NCBI RefSeq assembly: GCF_013307435.2 | Contig: NZ_CP102845.1 | Span: forward strand, 620,001-684,000 | DNA: 64,000 bases | DNA from: Microvirga terrae | Lineage (GTDB): Bacteria; Pseudomonadota; Alphaproteobacteria; Rhizobiales; Beijerinckiaceae | Direction: 5' to 3' | Shown: piece after piece, positions 28,182 through 39,512 of the stretch | Numbering within the stretch: the stretch's first letter is position 1 | How the letters are laid out: every line of letters begins with the position of its first letter | Notes under the pieces: generated by a model | Seen by the model: only the letters and a program-made list of their open reading frames with translations | Database searches by the model: none | Told to the model about the DNA's origin: nothing | Position numbers and translations under genes: made by a program

Positions 28182-29066
28182 ATGAGCACGCCTCTCGTTT
28201 TCGATCGCTCCCTTGTCCGCCGCCGTCTGGCGCGTGCGCTGCATCAGGGTTACGCCGATTTCCTTCTGGTCCGCGCCGTCGAGGATCTGGAGGAGCGCCT
28301 TTCCACGGTGCTGCGGACATTCTCCCTCGCACTCGACGTGGGCACGCCGACGCCTGCTGCCGCCGAGATCCTGCGCCGGAGCGGACGCGCCGAGACGGTG
28401 GTCCGTCTGGCGCCGGTGCCGGAGGCAGGCAGCATTCTCGGCGACGAGGAGCGCCTGCCGTTCTCGGGCGAGCGCTTCGACCTCGCGGTGTCGCTTCTGG
28501 CCCTGCAGGGCGTCAACGATCTGCCCGGGACGCTCATCCAGATCCGCCGGGCGCTGAAACCCGACGGCCTGTTCATCGGCGCGCTCCTCGGCGGCTCCAC
28601 CCTGTCCGAACTGCGCCAGTCCCTGACCCAGGCCGAAGCCGAGATCGAGGGTGGTGTGAGTCCGCGGGTGGCGCCCTTCGCCGACCTGCGCGACATCGGC
28701 GGTCTGCTGCAGCGGGCGGGTTTTGCCCTGCCTGTGACCGATTCCGACTTGGTTCGGGTGCGCTATGCCAATGCCTTCGCGCTCATGCAGGATCTGCGCC
28801 GGATGGGGCTGACCAACGCCCTGCATGACCGGCGCAGAACCCCCGTGCGGCGCGCGACGCTGCTGCGGACGGCGGAGATCTATGCGGAACGGTTCGGGGA
28901 TGCGGACGGCCGCATTCCGGCGACCTTCGAGATCGTCTGGCTCTCCGGCTGGGCGCCCCATGGAAGCCAGCAGAAGCCCCTGCGCCCCGGCTCCGCCAAG
29001 ACCCGGCTGGCCGATGCCTTAGGCGTGAAGGAAGGAGCGCCCGCGCCTCCGGTCGACAAGAAGTGA
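28182..29066 (+). CDS. NDUFAF5/BioC-like methyltransferase-fold protein with altered SAM motif
   Basis: A 294-residue protein resembling the alphaproteobacterial relatives of mitochondrial NDUFAF5, a complex I assembly factor that hydroxylates an arginine of NDUFS7. It starts MSTPLVFDRSLVRRRLARA. The expected glycine-rich SAM loop reads LDVGTPTPAAAE rather than LDxGxGxG, while FDLAVSLLALQGVNDLPGTL and ALKPDGLFIGALLGGSTLSELR are normal. This suggests cofactor use other than ordinary methyl transfer. Divergent from comF. The complex I role is inference from homology. Confidence 0.8.
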   Translation: MSTPLVFDRSLVRRRLARALHQGYADFLLVRAVEDLEERLSTVLRTFSLALDVGTPTPAAAEILRRSGRAETVVRLAPVPEAGSILGDEERLPFSGERFDLAVSLLALQGVNDLPGTLIQIRRALKPDGLFIGALLGGSTLSELRQSLTQAEAEIEGGVSPRVAPFADLRDIGGLLQRAGFALPVTDSDLVRVRYANAFALMQDLRRMGLTNALHDRRRTPVRRATLLRTAEIYAERFGDADGRIPATFEIVWLSGWAPHGSQQKPLRPGSAKTRLADALGVKEGAPAPPVDKK

Positions 29067-29143
29067 TTCTCATTCGCCTTGGGCTGCAACCCGGTTGCCC
29101 TATCTTCATTCTTGAGAAGACCTCTCTGGAAAGCCATGGACCC

Positions 29144-29509
29144 ATGAAAGAGCCCGGACCGGATCATCCGATCACCATCACGAAGAACCCCCACCGAATC
29201 CGGGTCATGCTCGGCGGCTTCATCGTGGCTGAAACCACGCAGGCTCTGACCCTGCAGGAAGCGACCCTGCCGCCGGTCCAGTACATCCCTCGTCAGGACG
29301 TCCACATGGATCTCCTCGATCCCACCGAGCACAGGACCCATTGCCCTTACAAGGGCGACGCGTCCTATTTCACCGTCAACGGCGGCGGACTCGTGCGGGA
29401 AAACGCCGCCTGGAGCTATGAAGAGCCGTCCCCCTCGGTTGCGGCCATCAAGGGCCATCTCGCCTTCTACCCTGAGAAGATGGACGCCATCGAGGAATTC
29501 GAGGATTAG
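29144..29509 (+). CDS. DUF427 domain protein
   Basis: A 121-residue protein of the small DUF427 beta-fold family (HPITITKNPHRIRVMLGGFIVAETTQALTLQEA; PVQYIPRQDV; HCPYKGDASYFTV). Function unknown; members are widespread and monocistronic. The ATG at 29144 is preferred over upstream starts, which would add unrelated codons. Hydrophilic, no signal peptide. Confidence 0.88.
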   Translation: MKEPGPDHPITITKNPHRIRVMLGGFIVAETTQALTLQEATLPPVQYIPRQDVHMDLLDPTEHRTHCPYKGDASYFTVNGGGLVRENAAWSYEEPSPSVAAIKGHLAFYPEKMDAIEEFED

Positions 29510-29602
29510 GGTCTTGTCCTAATGGCTGAAGCGCAGGCGGGTTGCTGGCCCGCCGAGGCCGGGGCAATCTCCCGCGCAGAGGACCCGATCCCGGGAAGAT
29601 CC

Positions 29603-30751
29603 ATGTCGCCCTTCACCTTCAGCACCGCTCCGTCCCTCATCGTCGGCTCCGGCAGCATCACCCGGCTGGGCGAGATCACGGCCCAGCGTCTCGGTCCTCG
29701 CGTCTTCCTGGTAACCGACGCGGGACTGGTGAAGGCCGGGTTGATCGCGCCCGTTCTCCAGGTGCTGGAGGAGGCCGGCATCGTGGTCGACATCTTCGAT
29801 GCGGTCGTTGCCGATCCGCCCGAGGACGTGGTGCTGGCGGCCGCCGCCCGGGCGAAGGAGTTCGAGGCGCGGGCCGTGATCGGCTTCGGAGGCGGCTCCT
29901 CCATCGATGTGGCGAAGCTCGTCGCCCTTCTCGCTGCGAGCGACGAAAACCTTCCCGAGATCTACGGGGTCGGCCTCGCGAAGGGCCCGCGGCTGCCGCT
30001 GCTCGCCGTTCCCACCACGGCGGGCACCGGGTCGGAAGTCACGCCGATCTCCATCGTCACCACCGGGGCGCACGAAAAGAAGGGTGTGGTCTCGGCCCTC
30101 CTCATTCCCGATATCGCGCTGCTCGATCCGGATCTCACCGTAAACCTCCCGCCGGCCGTGACGGCGGCGACCGGCATCGACGCGATGGTGCACGCCATCG
30201 AGGCCTATACGTCGACAAGTCCCAACAACAATCCACTCTCCCGGGCGCTTGCGAAGGAAGCCTTGGTGCTGCTCGGGCGCAACATCGAACGCGCGGTGCA
30301 TCATGGCCAGGACATCGAGGCGCGCTCGGCCATGCTGCTCGGCTCCATGCTCGCCGGTCAGGCTTTCGCCAACTCGCCCGTCGCGGCCGTCCATGCGCTC
30401 GCCTATCCCATCGGCGGGCATTTCGGCGTGCCGCACGGTCTGTCCAACGCTCTCGTGCTGCCGCATGTGCTGCGCTTCAACGCGGCCGCCTGCGAGGCCG
30501 CCTATGCGGAACTAGGGCCTCATGCATTTCCGGACCTCGAGGGACGGGCCACCGGATCGACCTTCGTCGAGGCGCTCGCCGCCCTGTGCGCGAGGGTGGG
30601 GCTGCCGCCACGCCTGCGCGATGTGGGCATTCCCCGCGAGGCCGTGCCGATGATGGCCGAGGATGCCATGAAGCAGACGCGGCTTCTCGTGAACAATCCC
30701 CGGTCGCTCGCCCTCGAGGATGCCCGCGCGATCTACGAAGCGGCCTGGTGA
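29603..30751 (+). CDS. Iron-containing alcohol dehydrogenase
   Basis: A 382-residue group III (Fe-dependent) alcohol dehydrogenase. The NAD(P)-binding GFGGGSSIDVAKLVA (about 94-108) and the metal-ligand region with VHALAYPIGGHFGVPHGLSNAL (histidines near 269-283) are present, as is the PTTAGTGSEVTP motif. It oxidises alcohols or reduces aldehydes or keto acids; the substrate is unknown. The chosen ATG matches the family N-terminus (SPFTFSTAPSLIVGSGSI). The thioesterase gene begins seven bases after its stop, so they are co-transcribed. Confidence 0.93.
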   Translation: MSPFTFSTAPSLIVGSGSITRLGEITAQRLGPRVFLVTDAGLVKAGLIAPVLQVLEEAGIVVDIFDAVVADPPEDVVLAAAARAKEFEARAVIGFGGGSSIDVAKLVALLAASDENLPEIYGVGLAKGPRLPLLAVPTTAGTGSEVTPISIVTTGAHEKKGVVSALLIPDIALLDPDLTVNLPPAVTAATGIDAMVHAIEAYTSTSPNNNPLSRALAKEALVLLGRNIERAVHHGQDIEARSAMLLGSMLAGQAFANSPVAAVHALAYPIGGHFGVPHGLSNALVLPHVLRFNAAACEAAYAELGPHAFPDLEGRATGSTFVEALAALCARVGLPPRLRDVGIPREAVPMMAEDAMKQTRLLVNNPRSLALEDARAIYEAAW

Positions 30752-30758
30752 CGGATCC

Positions 30759-31193
30759 ATGTCAGATCGTCCGACGCGCCCCGACCGCTCCGCCTTCCGG
30801 CTGTTTCGTCCCATCGCGACACGCTGGATGGACAACGATGCCTACGGGCATGTGAACAACGTCCACTACTACTCGTACTTCGACAGCGCCGTGAACGCGT
30901 GGCTCATCGAGAGGGGCCTGCTCGCCATTGCCGAGAGCCCGGTCATCGGCCTCGTGGTGGAATCGGGCTGCACCTATTTCGAGAGCGTCGCCTTTCCCGA
31001 CCAGCTGGAGGCCGGTATCGCGGTCGCGCATCTCGGGCGTTCCTCGGTGCGCTACCGGATCGGGATCTTCAAGACAGGCGCCGATGAGGCCGCCGCCCAG
31101 GGCCATTTCGTTCATGTCTATGTGGACCGGGCCACCCGGCGGCCGGTGGAGATCCCGCACGGGACCCGCACGGCGCTCAGCGAGCTCGCCTGA
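30759..31193 (+). CDS. Hotdog-fold acyl-CoA thioesterase (4HBT type)
   Basis: A 144-residue thioesterase with the catalytic-site pattern TRWMDNDAYGHVNNVHYYSYFD (D and N of the 4-hydroxybenzoyl-CoA thioesterase family, near residues 25-32). It hydrolyses acyl-CoA thioesters; chain length is not predictable. It is seven bases after the iron alcohol dehydrogenase gene, suggesting joint work on an aldehyde/acyl intermediate. Its 3' end overlaps the convergent DMT transporter by 17 bases. Confidence 0.92.
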   Translation: MSDRPTRPDRSAFRLFRPIATRWMDNDAYGHVNNVHYYSYFDSAVNAWLIERGLLAIAESPVIGLVVESGCTYFESVAFPDQLEAGIAVAHLGRSSVRYRIGIFKTGADEAAAQGHFVHVYVDRATRRPVEIPHGTRTALSELA

Positions 31194-32106
31194 GCCGTCC
31201 GGTGAAGGAGACCAGCGCGACGCCCGCCAGCACGACGGCGCCTCCGGTGAGTTCGCGCAGGCCGATGCTCTCGTTGAGGAACAGCACGGCCATGACGGTG
31301 GTCCAGAACGGCCCGAGATAGCCTACCATCGAAGCCCGGGTCGGACCCGTTCGACGGATCAGGTGCATGAAGAGCAGGATCGGCAGGGCCGTGGACAGGG
31401 CGCCGAGCGCGATGAGAGGCTCCCAATGCGCCGGGACGGCCGCGAAGGCCGAGGGGCCGACGAACGCGAGGGCGAGAACCGTCGCGGCGAAGCCGGAGCA
31501 GATCTGCTGGCCGAGCGCCATCCTGGCCGGCTCCGCCTGCCGGACGCTGCGCACATAGATATTCGCCGTCGCATAGCTGCAGGCGACGGCCACCATGACC
31601 AGCACGCCCATGGCGTCGATGCCGCTGTCCGGCAGGGCGGCGGGTCCGATCAGGATGCCCATTCCGAGGAAGCCGACGAGTACGCCGACGAGGCGCTGCC
31701 GCGTCAGCCGCTCGTCGGCGAACAGCCAATGGGACATCAGAGCGACGATCAGCGGCGACGAGGCCTGGATCATGGCGGCGGGAGCGGTGGGAATCCGCGT
31801 CAGGGCAAAGGCCACCAGCACGTTCGGCAGCCAGCCGTTCAGGGTCCCGAGCACGGCCCAGATGCGCCATTCATGGCGCTGCGGCAGGATGCTCTTGCCC
31901 TGAAGGATGAACCACAGGGCCAGGGTCGCGGCCCCGATCAGGCCGCGCATGGCGGCGAGCACGAAGGGATTCAGGTTCCCGCTCAGTTTCACGAGCACGA
32001 GCGCGCTGCCCCACAGAAACGAGCAGATCAGCAGGTTGGAGATGACGAAGGCGGCCGTGGGAGCAGGCACGGCTGGAACCGCTTCGGCTGCTTGCTGGGA
32101 CGACAT
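31177..32106 (-). CDS. DMT/EamA-family transporter
   Basis: A 309-residue inner-membrane protein with ten predicted helices in two EamA repeats (NLLICSFLWGSALVLVKLSGNLNPFVLAAMRG; GYLGPFWTTVMAVLFLNESIGLRELTGG). Probable metabolite exporter, substrate unknown. It lies nine bases downstream of mutT, so the two are likely co-transcribed. The 3' end overlaps the thioesterase gene by 17 bases. Confidence 0.9.
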   Translation of the reverse strand: MSSQQAAEAVPAVPAPTAAFVISNLLICSFLWGSALVLVKLSGNLNPFVLAAMRGLIGAATLALWFILQGKSILPQRHEWRIWAVLGTLNGWLPNVLVAFALTRIPTAPAAMIQASSPLIVALMSHWLFADERLTRQRLVGVLVGFLGMGILIGPAALPDSGIDAMGVLVMVAVACSYATANIYVRSVRQAEPARMALGQQICSGFAATVLALAFVGPSAFAAVPAHWEPLIALGALSTALPILLFMHLIRRTGPTRASMVGYLGPFWTTVMAVLFLNESIGLRELTGGAVVLAGVALVSFTGRLRRAR

Positions 32107-32115
32107 GGGCGTTCT

Positions 32116-32529
32116 TCAGGGCCCCAGGAGGTCGACGAGGAACGGGATCAGCGGTTCGTCGGCCGGCGGCATGGGATAGGAGCGCAGCTCCTGCGCCCTG
32201 ACCCATTTCAGCCCCTGTCCCTCCAGCGGCTGAACGAAGCCTTCCCAGCGCCGGCAGACATAGAGCGGCATGAGAAGGTGGAAGGTCTCATAAGGATGGC
32301 TCGCAAAGGTCAACGGCGCGAGGCAGGGCTCCTTGACCGTGATGCCGAGCTCCTCGCGCAGCTCGCGAATCAGGGTCTCCTCCGGGCGCTCGCCGGGTTC
32401 CACCTTGCCGCCGGGAAACTCCCACAGGCCGGCGAGCTGCTTGCCCTCGGGCCGCTGCGCCAGAAGGATGCGGTTGTCCATGTCGATCAGGGCGACGGCA
32501 ACGACGAGGGTGAGCTTGAGAGGGGGCAC
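32116..32529 (-). CDS. mutT: NUDIX hydrolase, MutT-like (8-oxo-dGTP diphosphatase)
   Basis: A 137-residue sanitiser of oxidised nucleotides. The Nudix box is complete (GGKVEPGERPEETLIRELREELGI, about 39-62). Start codon choice gives MPPLKLTLVVAVALIDMDNRILLAQRP, typical of MutT. In Hyphomicrobiales mutT commonly follows argJ, as here with one secreted-protein gene between them on the other strand. Last base is nine from the DMT gene start. Confidence 0.93.
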   Translation of the reverse strand: MPPLKLTLVVAVALIDMDNRILLAQRPEGKQLAGLWEFPGGKVEPGERPEETLIRELREELGITVKEPCLAPLTFASHPYETFHLLMPLYVCRRWEGFVQPLEGQGLKWVRAQELRSYPMPPADEPLIPFLVDLLGP

Positions 32530-32750
32530 AGGGTCTTGGCCGGGTGTTGGGTGAGCATTGGGATGGTGATCGCTCTCTTATCGCGCTTTGGGATCGATGC
32601 GAACTGATTTCGGTATTCTTGACAAACGTAATTACGTATGGATTTTGAAGAACCGGATTATTTTCCGAGATCGGTTACGATCTCTTCAGGATCAGCACTC
32701 CTGAGAGGATCATACAACGACAGCCGAAATGGCGCGGAACGGGGGCTCCA

Positions 32751-33128
32751 ATGCCAAGAAAGATCATCGTCTCAGGACTGTGCGTTTTTGCCTGCGGGCT
32801 CTGGTCCGGTGCCGTTCGGGCACAGGACTGCTCGGCTCAGGCTGTCTACTTCAACGGTGACATTGTCGAGACCGAAGGCGATATGACGGTCCGGTCGGGC
32901 AAAGGCTGCACCTTCAATCTCAACGGGATCCGGGGTGCCATTTCGGAGACGGTGATCTCCCTGAAGCCCAAAGTTGGCAAGGCGGGCGTCACCAATCTGA
33001 AACCCTACTACCTGTCCAAGCCGGGTTACCAGGGGCCGGACGAGTTCGCCTACACCTTCGTGGGGATGAATCAGTACGGTGGCCCGATGCGCGTGACCGT
33101 GAGGCGGAAAGTCGTCGTCGTGCCGTGA
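32751..33128 (+). CDS. Secreted protein with one Ig-like/cadherin-like segment
   Basis: A 125-residue exported protein: signal peptide MPRKIIVSGLCVFACGLWSGAVRAQ, then about 100 mature residues. The C-terminal part, YYLSKPGYQGPDEFAYTFVG, has the GxxGxDxFxYT pattern of bacterial Ig-like or cadherin-like domains. Two cysteines (CSAQAVYF and GCTFNL) could form a disulfide. It sits alone between mutT and argJ, both on the other strand, after a 221-base AT-richer gap, so it is an insertion into an otherwise conserved block. Function unknown. Confidence 0.7.
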   Translation: MPRKIIVSGLCVFACGLWSGAVRAQDCSAQAVYFNGDIVETEGDMTVRSGKGCTFNLNGIRGAISETVISLKPKVGKAGVTNLKPYYLSKPGYQGPDEFAYTFVGMNQYGGPMRVTVRRKVVVVP

Positions 33129-33138
33129 CAGGCCCGGG

Positions 33139-34380
33139 TTAGCTCCGGTAGTCGCCGTTGATCTCCACGTAGGCTTTGGTCAGGTCGCAGGTCCAGGCCG
33201 TAGCCTCGCCGCGTCCGAGACCCAGATCGACCCGGATCGTGATCTCGTCGCCCGTCATGTAGGCGGTGGTTCTGGCCTCGTCGTACTCCGGATCGCGGGC
33301 ACCTTTGACGGCAACCCGGATGTCGCCGAACCAGATCGCGAGCTTGTCGCGCTCGGCCGGTTCGCCCGCCTTGCCGACGGCCATGACCACGCGTCCCCAA
33401 TTGGCGTCCTCGCCGGCGACGGCCGTCTTCACCAGCGGCGAGTTGGCGATCGCCATGGCGATCCGCTTGGCCGAGGTGGCGCCCGTGGCGCCGGTCACCT
33501 TCACGGTCACGAACTTGCGCGCGCCCTCGCCGTCGCGGGCGACCTGCTGGGCGAGGTCGCACAGCAGGCCTTCGAGCGCGCTGCGGAACTCCTTGAGACG
33601 CCGGTCGCTCGGCAGGGAGATCGCGGGGGCTCCCTTGGCGGCGGCCGTTCCCGTGGCGAAGAAGAGCAGCGTGTCGGACGTGGAGGTATCGCTGTCCACC
33701 GTCACGCAGTTGAAGCTCTTATCGGCGCCCTTCTTCAGGAGCGTCTGCAGCACCGGGGCGGCGATGGGCGCGTCCGTGAAGATGAAGGACAGCATGGTGG
33801 CCATGTCGGGGGCGATCATGCCGGCACCCTTGGCGATGCCGTTGATCGTCACCTCGACGCCGCCGATGGTGGCCGTGCGGGTCGCCACCTTCGGGAAGGT
33901 GTCCGTGGTCATGATGGCCTTGGCGGCATCGAGCCAGGCGGTGGGCTTCGCCTTCTTCTCGCAGGTCGTGAGCACGCTCTCGAATTTCGTCGCGTCGAGG
34001 GGTTCGCCGATCACGCCCGTGGAGGCGATGAAGACCTGAGAAGCCCGGCAGCCAGCGGCCTCGGCGGCGATGTCAGCCGTGAGCTTGACCGCTTCCGCAC
34101 CCTTCTTGCCCGTGAAGGCATTGGCATTGCCGGAATTGACCACCAGTGCCCGGGCCGTGCCCTTGCCAAGGTTCTTGCGGCACCAATCGACCGGGGCCGA
34201 GGGGCATTTGGAGCGTGTGAAGACGCCCGCCACGCTCGTGTCCTTGGGCAGCGTCACATAAAGAACGTCGGTACGGTTCTTGTATCGGATCCCGGCCTCC
34301 GCCGTTGCGATCCGGACGCCGTCGATGGCGGGAAGCGTCGGAAACGATTTGGGGGCGAGCGGAGACACGGACTTGGACAT
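33139..34380 (-). CDS. argJ: Bifunctional ornithine acetyltransferase/N-acetylglutamate synthase
   Basis: A 413-residue enzyme of the cyclic arginine pathway that moves acetyl from N-acetylornithine to glutamate. It self-cleaves before a conserved threonine in AxATML; here the sequence is PDMATMLSF with Thr at about 195, so the mature alpha and beta chains are predicted. The [14 protein letters not shown] segment is complete. The ATG at 34380 matches the family N-terminus ([19 protein letters not shown]). It lies downstream of ppiC in the conserved ppiC/argJ/mutT neighbourhood, with one small opposite-strand gene between. Confidence 0.97.
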   Translation of the reverse strand: MSKSVSPLAPKSFPTLPAIDGVRIATAEAGIRYKNRTDVLYVTLPKDTSVAGVFTRSKCPSAPVDWCRKNLGKGTARALVVNSGNANAFTGKKGAEAVKLTADIAAEAAGCRASQVFIASTGVIGEPLDATKFESVLTTCEKKAKPTAWLDAAKAIMTTDTFPKVATRTATIGGVEVTINGIAKGAGMIAPDMATMLSFIFTDAPIAAPVLQTLLKKGADKSFNCVTVDSDTSTSDTLLFFATGTAAAKGAPAISLPSDRRLKEFRSALEGLLCDLAQQVARDGEGARKFVTVKVTGATGATSAKRIAMAIANSPLVKTAVAGEDANWGRVVMAVGKAGEPAERDKLAIWFGDIRVAVKGARDPEYDEARTTAYMTGDEITIRVDLGLGRGEATAWTCDLTKAYVEINGDYRS

Positions 34381-34489
34381 GCAATGGGTCTCGGGTGAGC
34401 GGATGGAATACCGTTTAGGAAAGGCGACCTGCGGTTTTTTAAGGCTTTTTGTCAAGTCAAAGGTGCTGGGACGCAACCGTCAGGTCCAC

Positions 34490-34514
34490 GGAACGCAGCC
34501 GGTGTGTCCCCGTT
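34490..34514 (+). promoter_or_regulatory. Perfect-consensus EcfG-type promoter for the gene at 34544-34756
   Basis: GGAAC, 16 bases, CGTT, an exact match to the alphaproteobacterial EcfG consensus. The -10 element ends 29 bases before the ATG at 34544, the same distance as for the gene at 10989. Confidence 0.65.
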
Positions 34515-34543
34515 GACCCGGTCTGCAAGCGATGGAGGCTTTC

Positions 34544-34756
34544 ATGACGGGCAAACACCCCAAGACCAAACCTCAGGAGCGCCCGCGCAGCGATCTGGAT
34601 GTCGATCCCGGCATCGGACGCTCCAAGGGCACCACCATGTCGGGCGAGAATCCGCGCGATCTCGATGGCGGCTCGACCTTCCAGGGCGACGTGGAGAACC
34701 AGACCACCCGTGAAGGCGGCGTCGATCCGAACCGGATGGGCCGGACGAACAAGTAG
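34544..34756 (+). CDS. Small hydrophilic stress-type protein
   Basis: A 70-residue polar protein (MTGKHPKTKPQERPRSDLDVDPGIG...DVENQTTREGGVDPNRMGRTNK) with no hydrophobic segment or known motif; likely disordered. GGAGG lies six bases before the ATG at 34544; an upstream in-frame start at 34532 lacks this. The perfect EcfG-type promoter upstream makes it a likely member of the general stress regulon. It lies between argJ and ppiC and ends at a terminator shared with ppiC. Function unknown. Confidence 0.75.
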   Translation: MTGKHPKTKPQERPRSDLDVDPGIGRSKGTTMSGENPRDLDGGSTFQGDVENQTTREGGVDPNRMGRTNK

Positions 34757-34776
34757 TCGTCAGGCACAGGAAATGA

Positions 34777-34804
34777 AAAGGGCGGCCGTGAAGGCCGCCC
34801 CTTT
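34777..34804. terminator. Bidirectional terminator between the small gene and ppiC
   Basis: Inverted repeat AAAGGGCGGCC/GGCCGCCCTTT with a GTGA-type loop between convergent genes. Leftward transcripts end in CCCTTTTC; rightward ones end in CCCCTTTG. Confidence 0.7.
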
Positions 34805-34822
34805 GAACGAGAGGAATCGAGC

Positions 34823-35716
34823 TTACTGCTGCTTCTGCTCGACGAGGTTGCCCTTGTCGTCCAGGCGCTCGATCTTGGCGCTCTTGCGCAGGCCCATGAT
34901 CAGATCCTGCTGCGCCTTGCGGGCCAGGTAGGTCTCGACCTGGTCCTTGGTCTCCTCGAAGGTCGGGGCCGGCTTGGTGCGCTTCTCCTCGACCTTGATC
35001 ACGTGCCAGCCGAACTGGCTCTTCACCGGATCGGAGATCTGGCCGGGCTCGAGCTTGAAGGCGGCCTCGGCGAAGGGCTCGACCATGCGATCCTTGGTGA
35101 AGAAGCCGAGATCGCCGCCGTCGGTCTTGGATCCGGGGTCCTTCGAGACCTCGCCGGCCACCTTGGCGAAGTCCTCGCCGCCCTTCACACGGACCGCGAT
35201 CTTCTTGGCCTCGTCCTCGTTCTCGACAAGGATGTGGCGGGCGCGGACCTCCTGTTCGGCCGGGACGCTCTTGACCGTCTCGTCGTAGAGCTTGCGCGCG
35301 GCTTCCGGGGTGACAGCCTTCTTGGCCTCCTGGTCGAGATACTCGTCGAGCAGGGTCTTGTCGCGACTATAGGCGAGCTTGCGGGCAAATTCGGCGCCGC
35401 TGCCGACCTTGGCGGCCTCGGCCGCCTTGGCACCGAGCTTCAGGTCGATCATGTAGCCGGTCAGGAGATCACGCTTCTGGGCTTCCGGAACGTTCGGCAT
35501 CTGCAGGGCCGGATCCTCGGCCGCCAGGGCAAGGTCCCCTTCCGTGATCTCGACGCCGTTGACGCGGGCGATGACCTTGGACGGCTCCACGGCCGGCACG
35601 GCGGCCGGGGAGGTAGCGGGCGCGGGAGGGGTCTGGGCGAGGGCGGCCCCGGCCAGGAACGGCAGGGCGACCCCGAGGGTCAGGAGGCTCTTCCGAACGT
35701 TGAGTGAGCGAGACAT
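34823..35716 (-). CDS. Periplasmic peptidyl-prolyl isomerase (parvulin, PrsA/SurA type)
   Basis: A 297-residue folding factor. It has a Sec signal (MSRSLNVRKSLLTLGVALPFLAGAALAQ), an N-terminal helical domain (about 50-140) and a parvulin domain (about 150-250) with VRARHILVENEDEAKKIAVRV and GGDLGFFTKDRMVEPFAEAAF. The C-terminal helix is Gln/Lys-rich. It helps exported outer-membrane and periplasmic proteins fold. It is divergent from secA, 262 bases away, linking secretion and folding. Confidence 0.93.
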   Translation of the reverse strand: MSRSLNVRKSLLTLGVALPFLAGAALAQTPPAPATSPAAVPAVEPSKVIARVNGVEITEGDLALAAEDPALQMPNVPEAQKRDLLTGYMIDLKLGAKAAEAAKVGSGAEFARKLAYSRDKTLLDEYLDQEAKKAVTPEAARKLYDETVKSVPAEQEVRARHILVENEDEAKKIAVRVKGGEDFAKVAGEVSKDPGSKTDGGDLGFFTKDRMVEPFAEAAFKLEPGQISDPVKSQFGWHVIKVEEKRTKPAPTFEETKDQVETYLARKAQQDLIMGLRKSAKIERLDDKGNLVEQKQQ

Positions 35717-35871
35717 GTGGTTTCCTCTGGTGAGCGTGATCGCCCACGGACAGCGACGATCAGATGGCTGAATGTGTTTACGTTTGCAAGAGATGGCATA
35801 TTTATGTCACAGCATCGCCGCTCGCGGGGTCTTGAACGGGTCCTCCGGGCCGGCTTGGAGCTGCCCTGGGG

Positions 35872-35891
35872 CTGCGCCACTAAAGGCGCAG
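35872..35891. other. Short hairpin in the ppiC-secA intergenic region
   Basis: Inverted repeat CTGCGCC, ACTAAA, GGCGCAG, followed by TCTTTAAG. It is about 90 bases before the secA start. It could be a short attenuator or part of a regulator-binding site. The U-tract is weak. Confidence 0.35.
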
Positions 35892-35978
35892 TCTTTAAGA
35901 TGCGCTCCGGCGTAATTAGGTCTATAAGGCGGCGCAAACGCCCCTTTCTCCTGCATTCTGGAATTTCGAAGGCTCTCG

Positions 35979-38792
<2,814 letters not shown>

Positions 38793-38814
38793 GACCGCAG
38801 AACTCCCATCATCG

Positions 38815-38842
38815 AAAGCCCGGCCGTCGCGCCGGGCTTTTT
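38815..38842 (+). terminator. Rho-independent terminator of secA
   Basis: AAAGCCCGGC, CGTCGC loop, GCCGGGCTTTTT, 22 bases past the stop. Almost the same cassette recurs after the ABC-F and cheZ genes. Confidence 0.85.
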
Positions 38843-39007
38843 GCTGCGCCGACGGTTTAGAGCGCGGTCGCCGCAATACCTCCGTTGCGCCAGAGGATCT
38901 CCGGAGCCGTAAGGGGTAAGATGCGGTCAGCCAAGGTTTCGCAGCTCTGGGCGGCGTCCGGCCGGATTGCGGCATGACGGCCCACGAGAGAACCAAGGGA
39001 GAGGGCC

Positions 39008-39430
39008 ATGTCCCATATCGGAAGCTGTTTCTGCGGCGCTATCCAACTTGAGGTGAGCGGATCCCCGGAGGCCATGGGTTATTGTCATTGCCAGTCCTGC
39101 CGTTCTTGGTCCGGCGGGCCGGTGAACGCGTTCAGCCTCTGGAAGCCCGAGGCCGTGCGGGTCACGTCCGGCGCCGAGCACCTCGCGGCTTATCAGAAGA
39201 CTAAGTTCAGCCAGCGGCAATATTGCTCGAAATGCGGCGGGCACCTGATGAACAACCACCCGACGCTCGGCCTCGTCGACGTGTTCGCGGCGACCATTCC
39301 CACCCTCAATTTCATTCCGGCCGTCCACTTCAACTATGCGGAGACGGTGCTGCCCATGCGGGACGGCTTGCCGAAGCTGAAGGATTTCCCGGCCGAGGCG
39401 GGAGGCTCCGGCGAGATGATGGCCGAGTGA
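39008..39430 (+). CDS. GFA (glutathione-dependent formaldehyde-activating) family protein
   Basis: A 140-residue zinc protein of the Mss4-like/GFA family. The metal-binding cysteines are clear: CFCGA (8-12), CHCQSC (about 26-31) and CSKCGG (about 74-79). Family members are annotated as S-hydroxymethylglutathione synthase-like, but most are of unknown substrate. It is a single gene after secA. Formaldehyde handling would fit a methylotroph-like lineage, but no other C1 gene is nearby, so that is only a suggestion. Confidence 0.88.
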   Translation: MSHIGSCFCGAIQLEVSGSPEAMGYCHCQSCRSWSGGPVNAFSLWKPEAVRVTSGAEHLAAYQKTKFSQRQYCSKCGGHLMNNHPTLGLVDVFAATIPTLNFIPAVHFNYAETVLPMRDGLPKLKDFPAEAGGSGEMMAE

Positions 39431-39512
39431 CCCTTGGGGTGCGCGTCGTCGTGGGCCCTCGGGAATGATCGCCTCTCCAGGTCAAAGGCTGGCGCCGGCG
39501 TGCGGCACTTCT

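Noticed and set aside
32619..32642. TTGACA near 32619 as a promoter for the secreted-protein gene
   Set aside because: No acceptable -10 hexamer lies 16-18 bases downstream, so it was not listed as a feature.
39008..39430. GFA protein as evidence for a formaldehyde oxidation cluster
   Set aside because: It is a single gene with no other C1-metabolism gene in the window, and family naming is loose.
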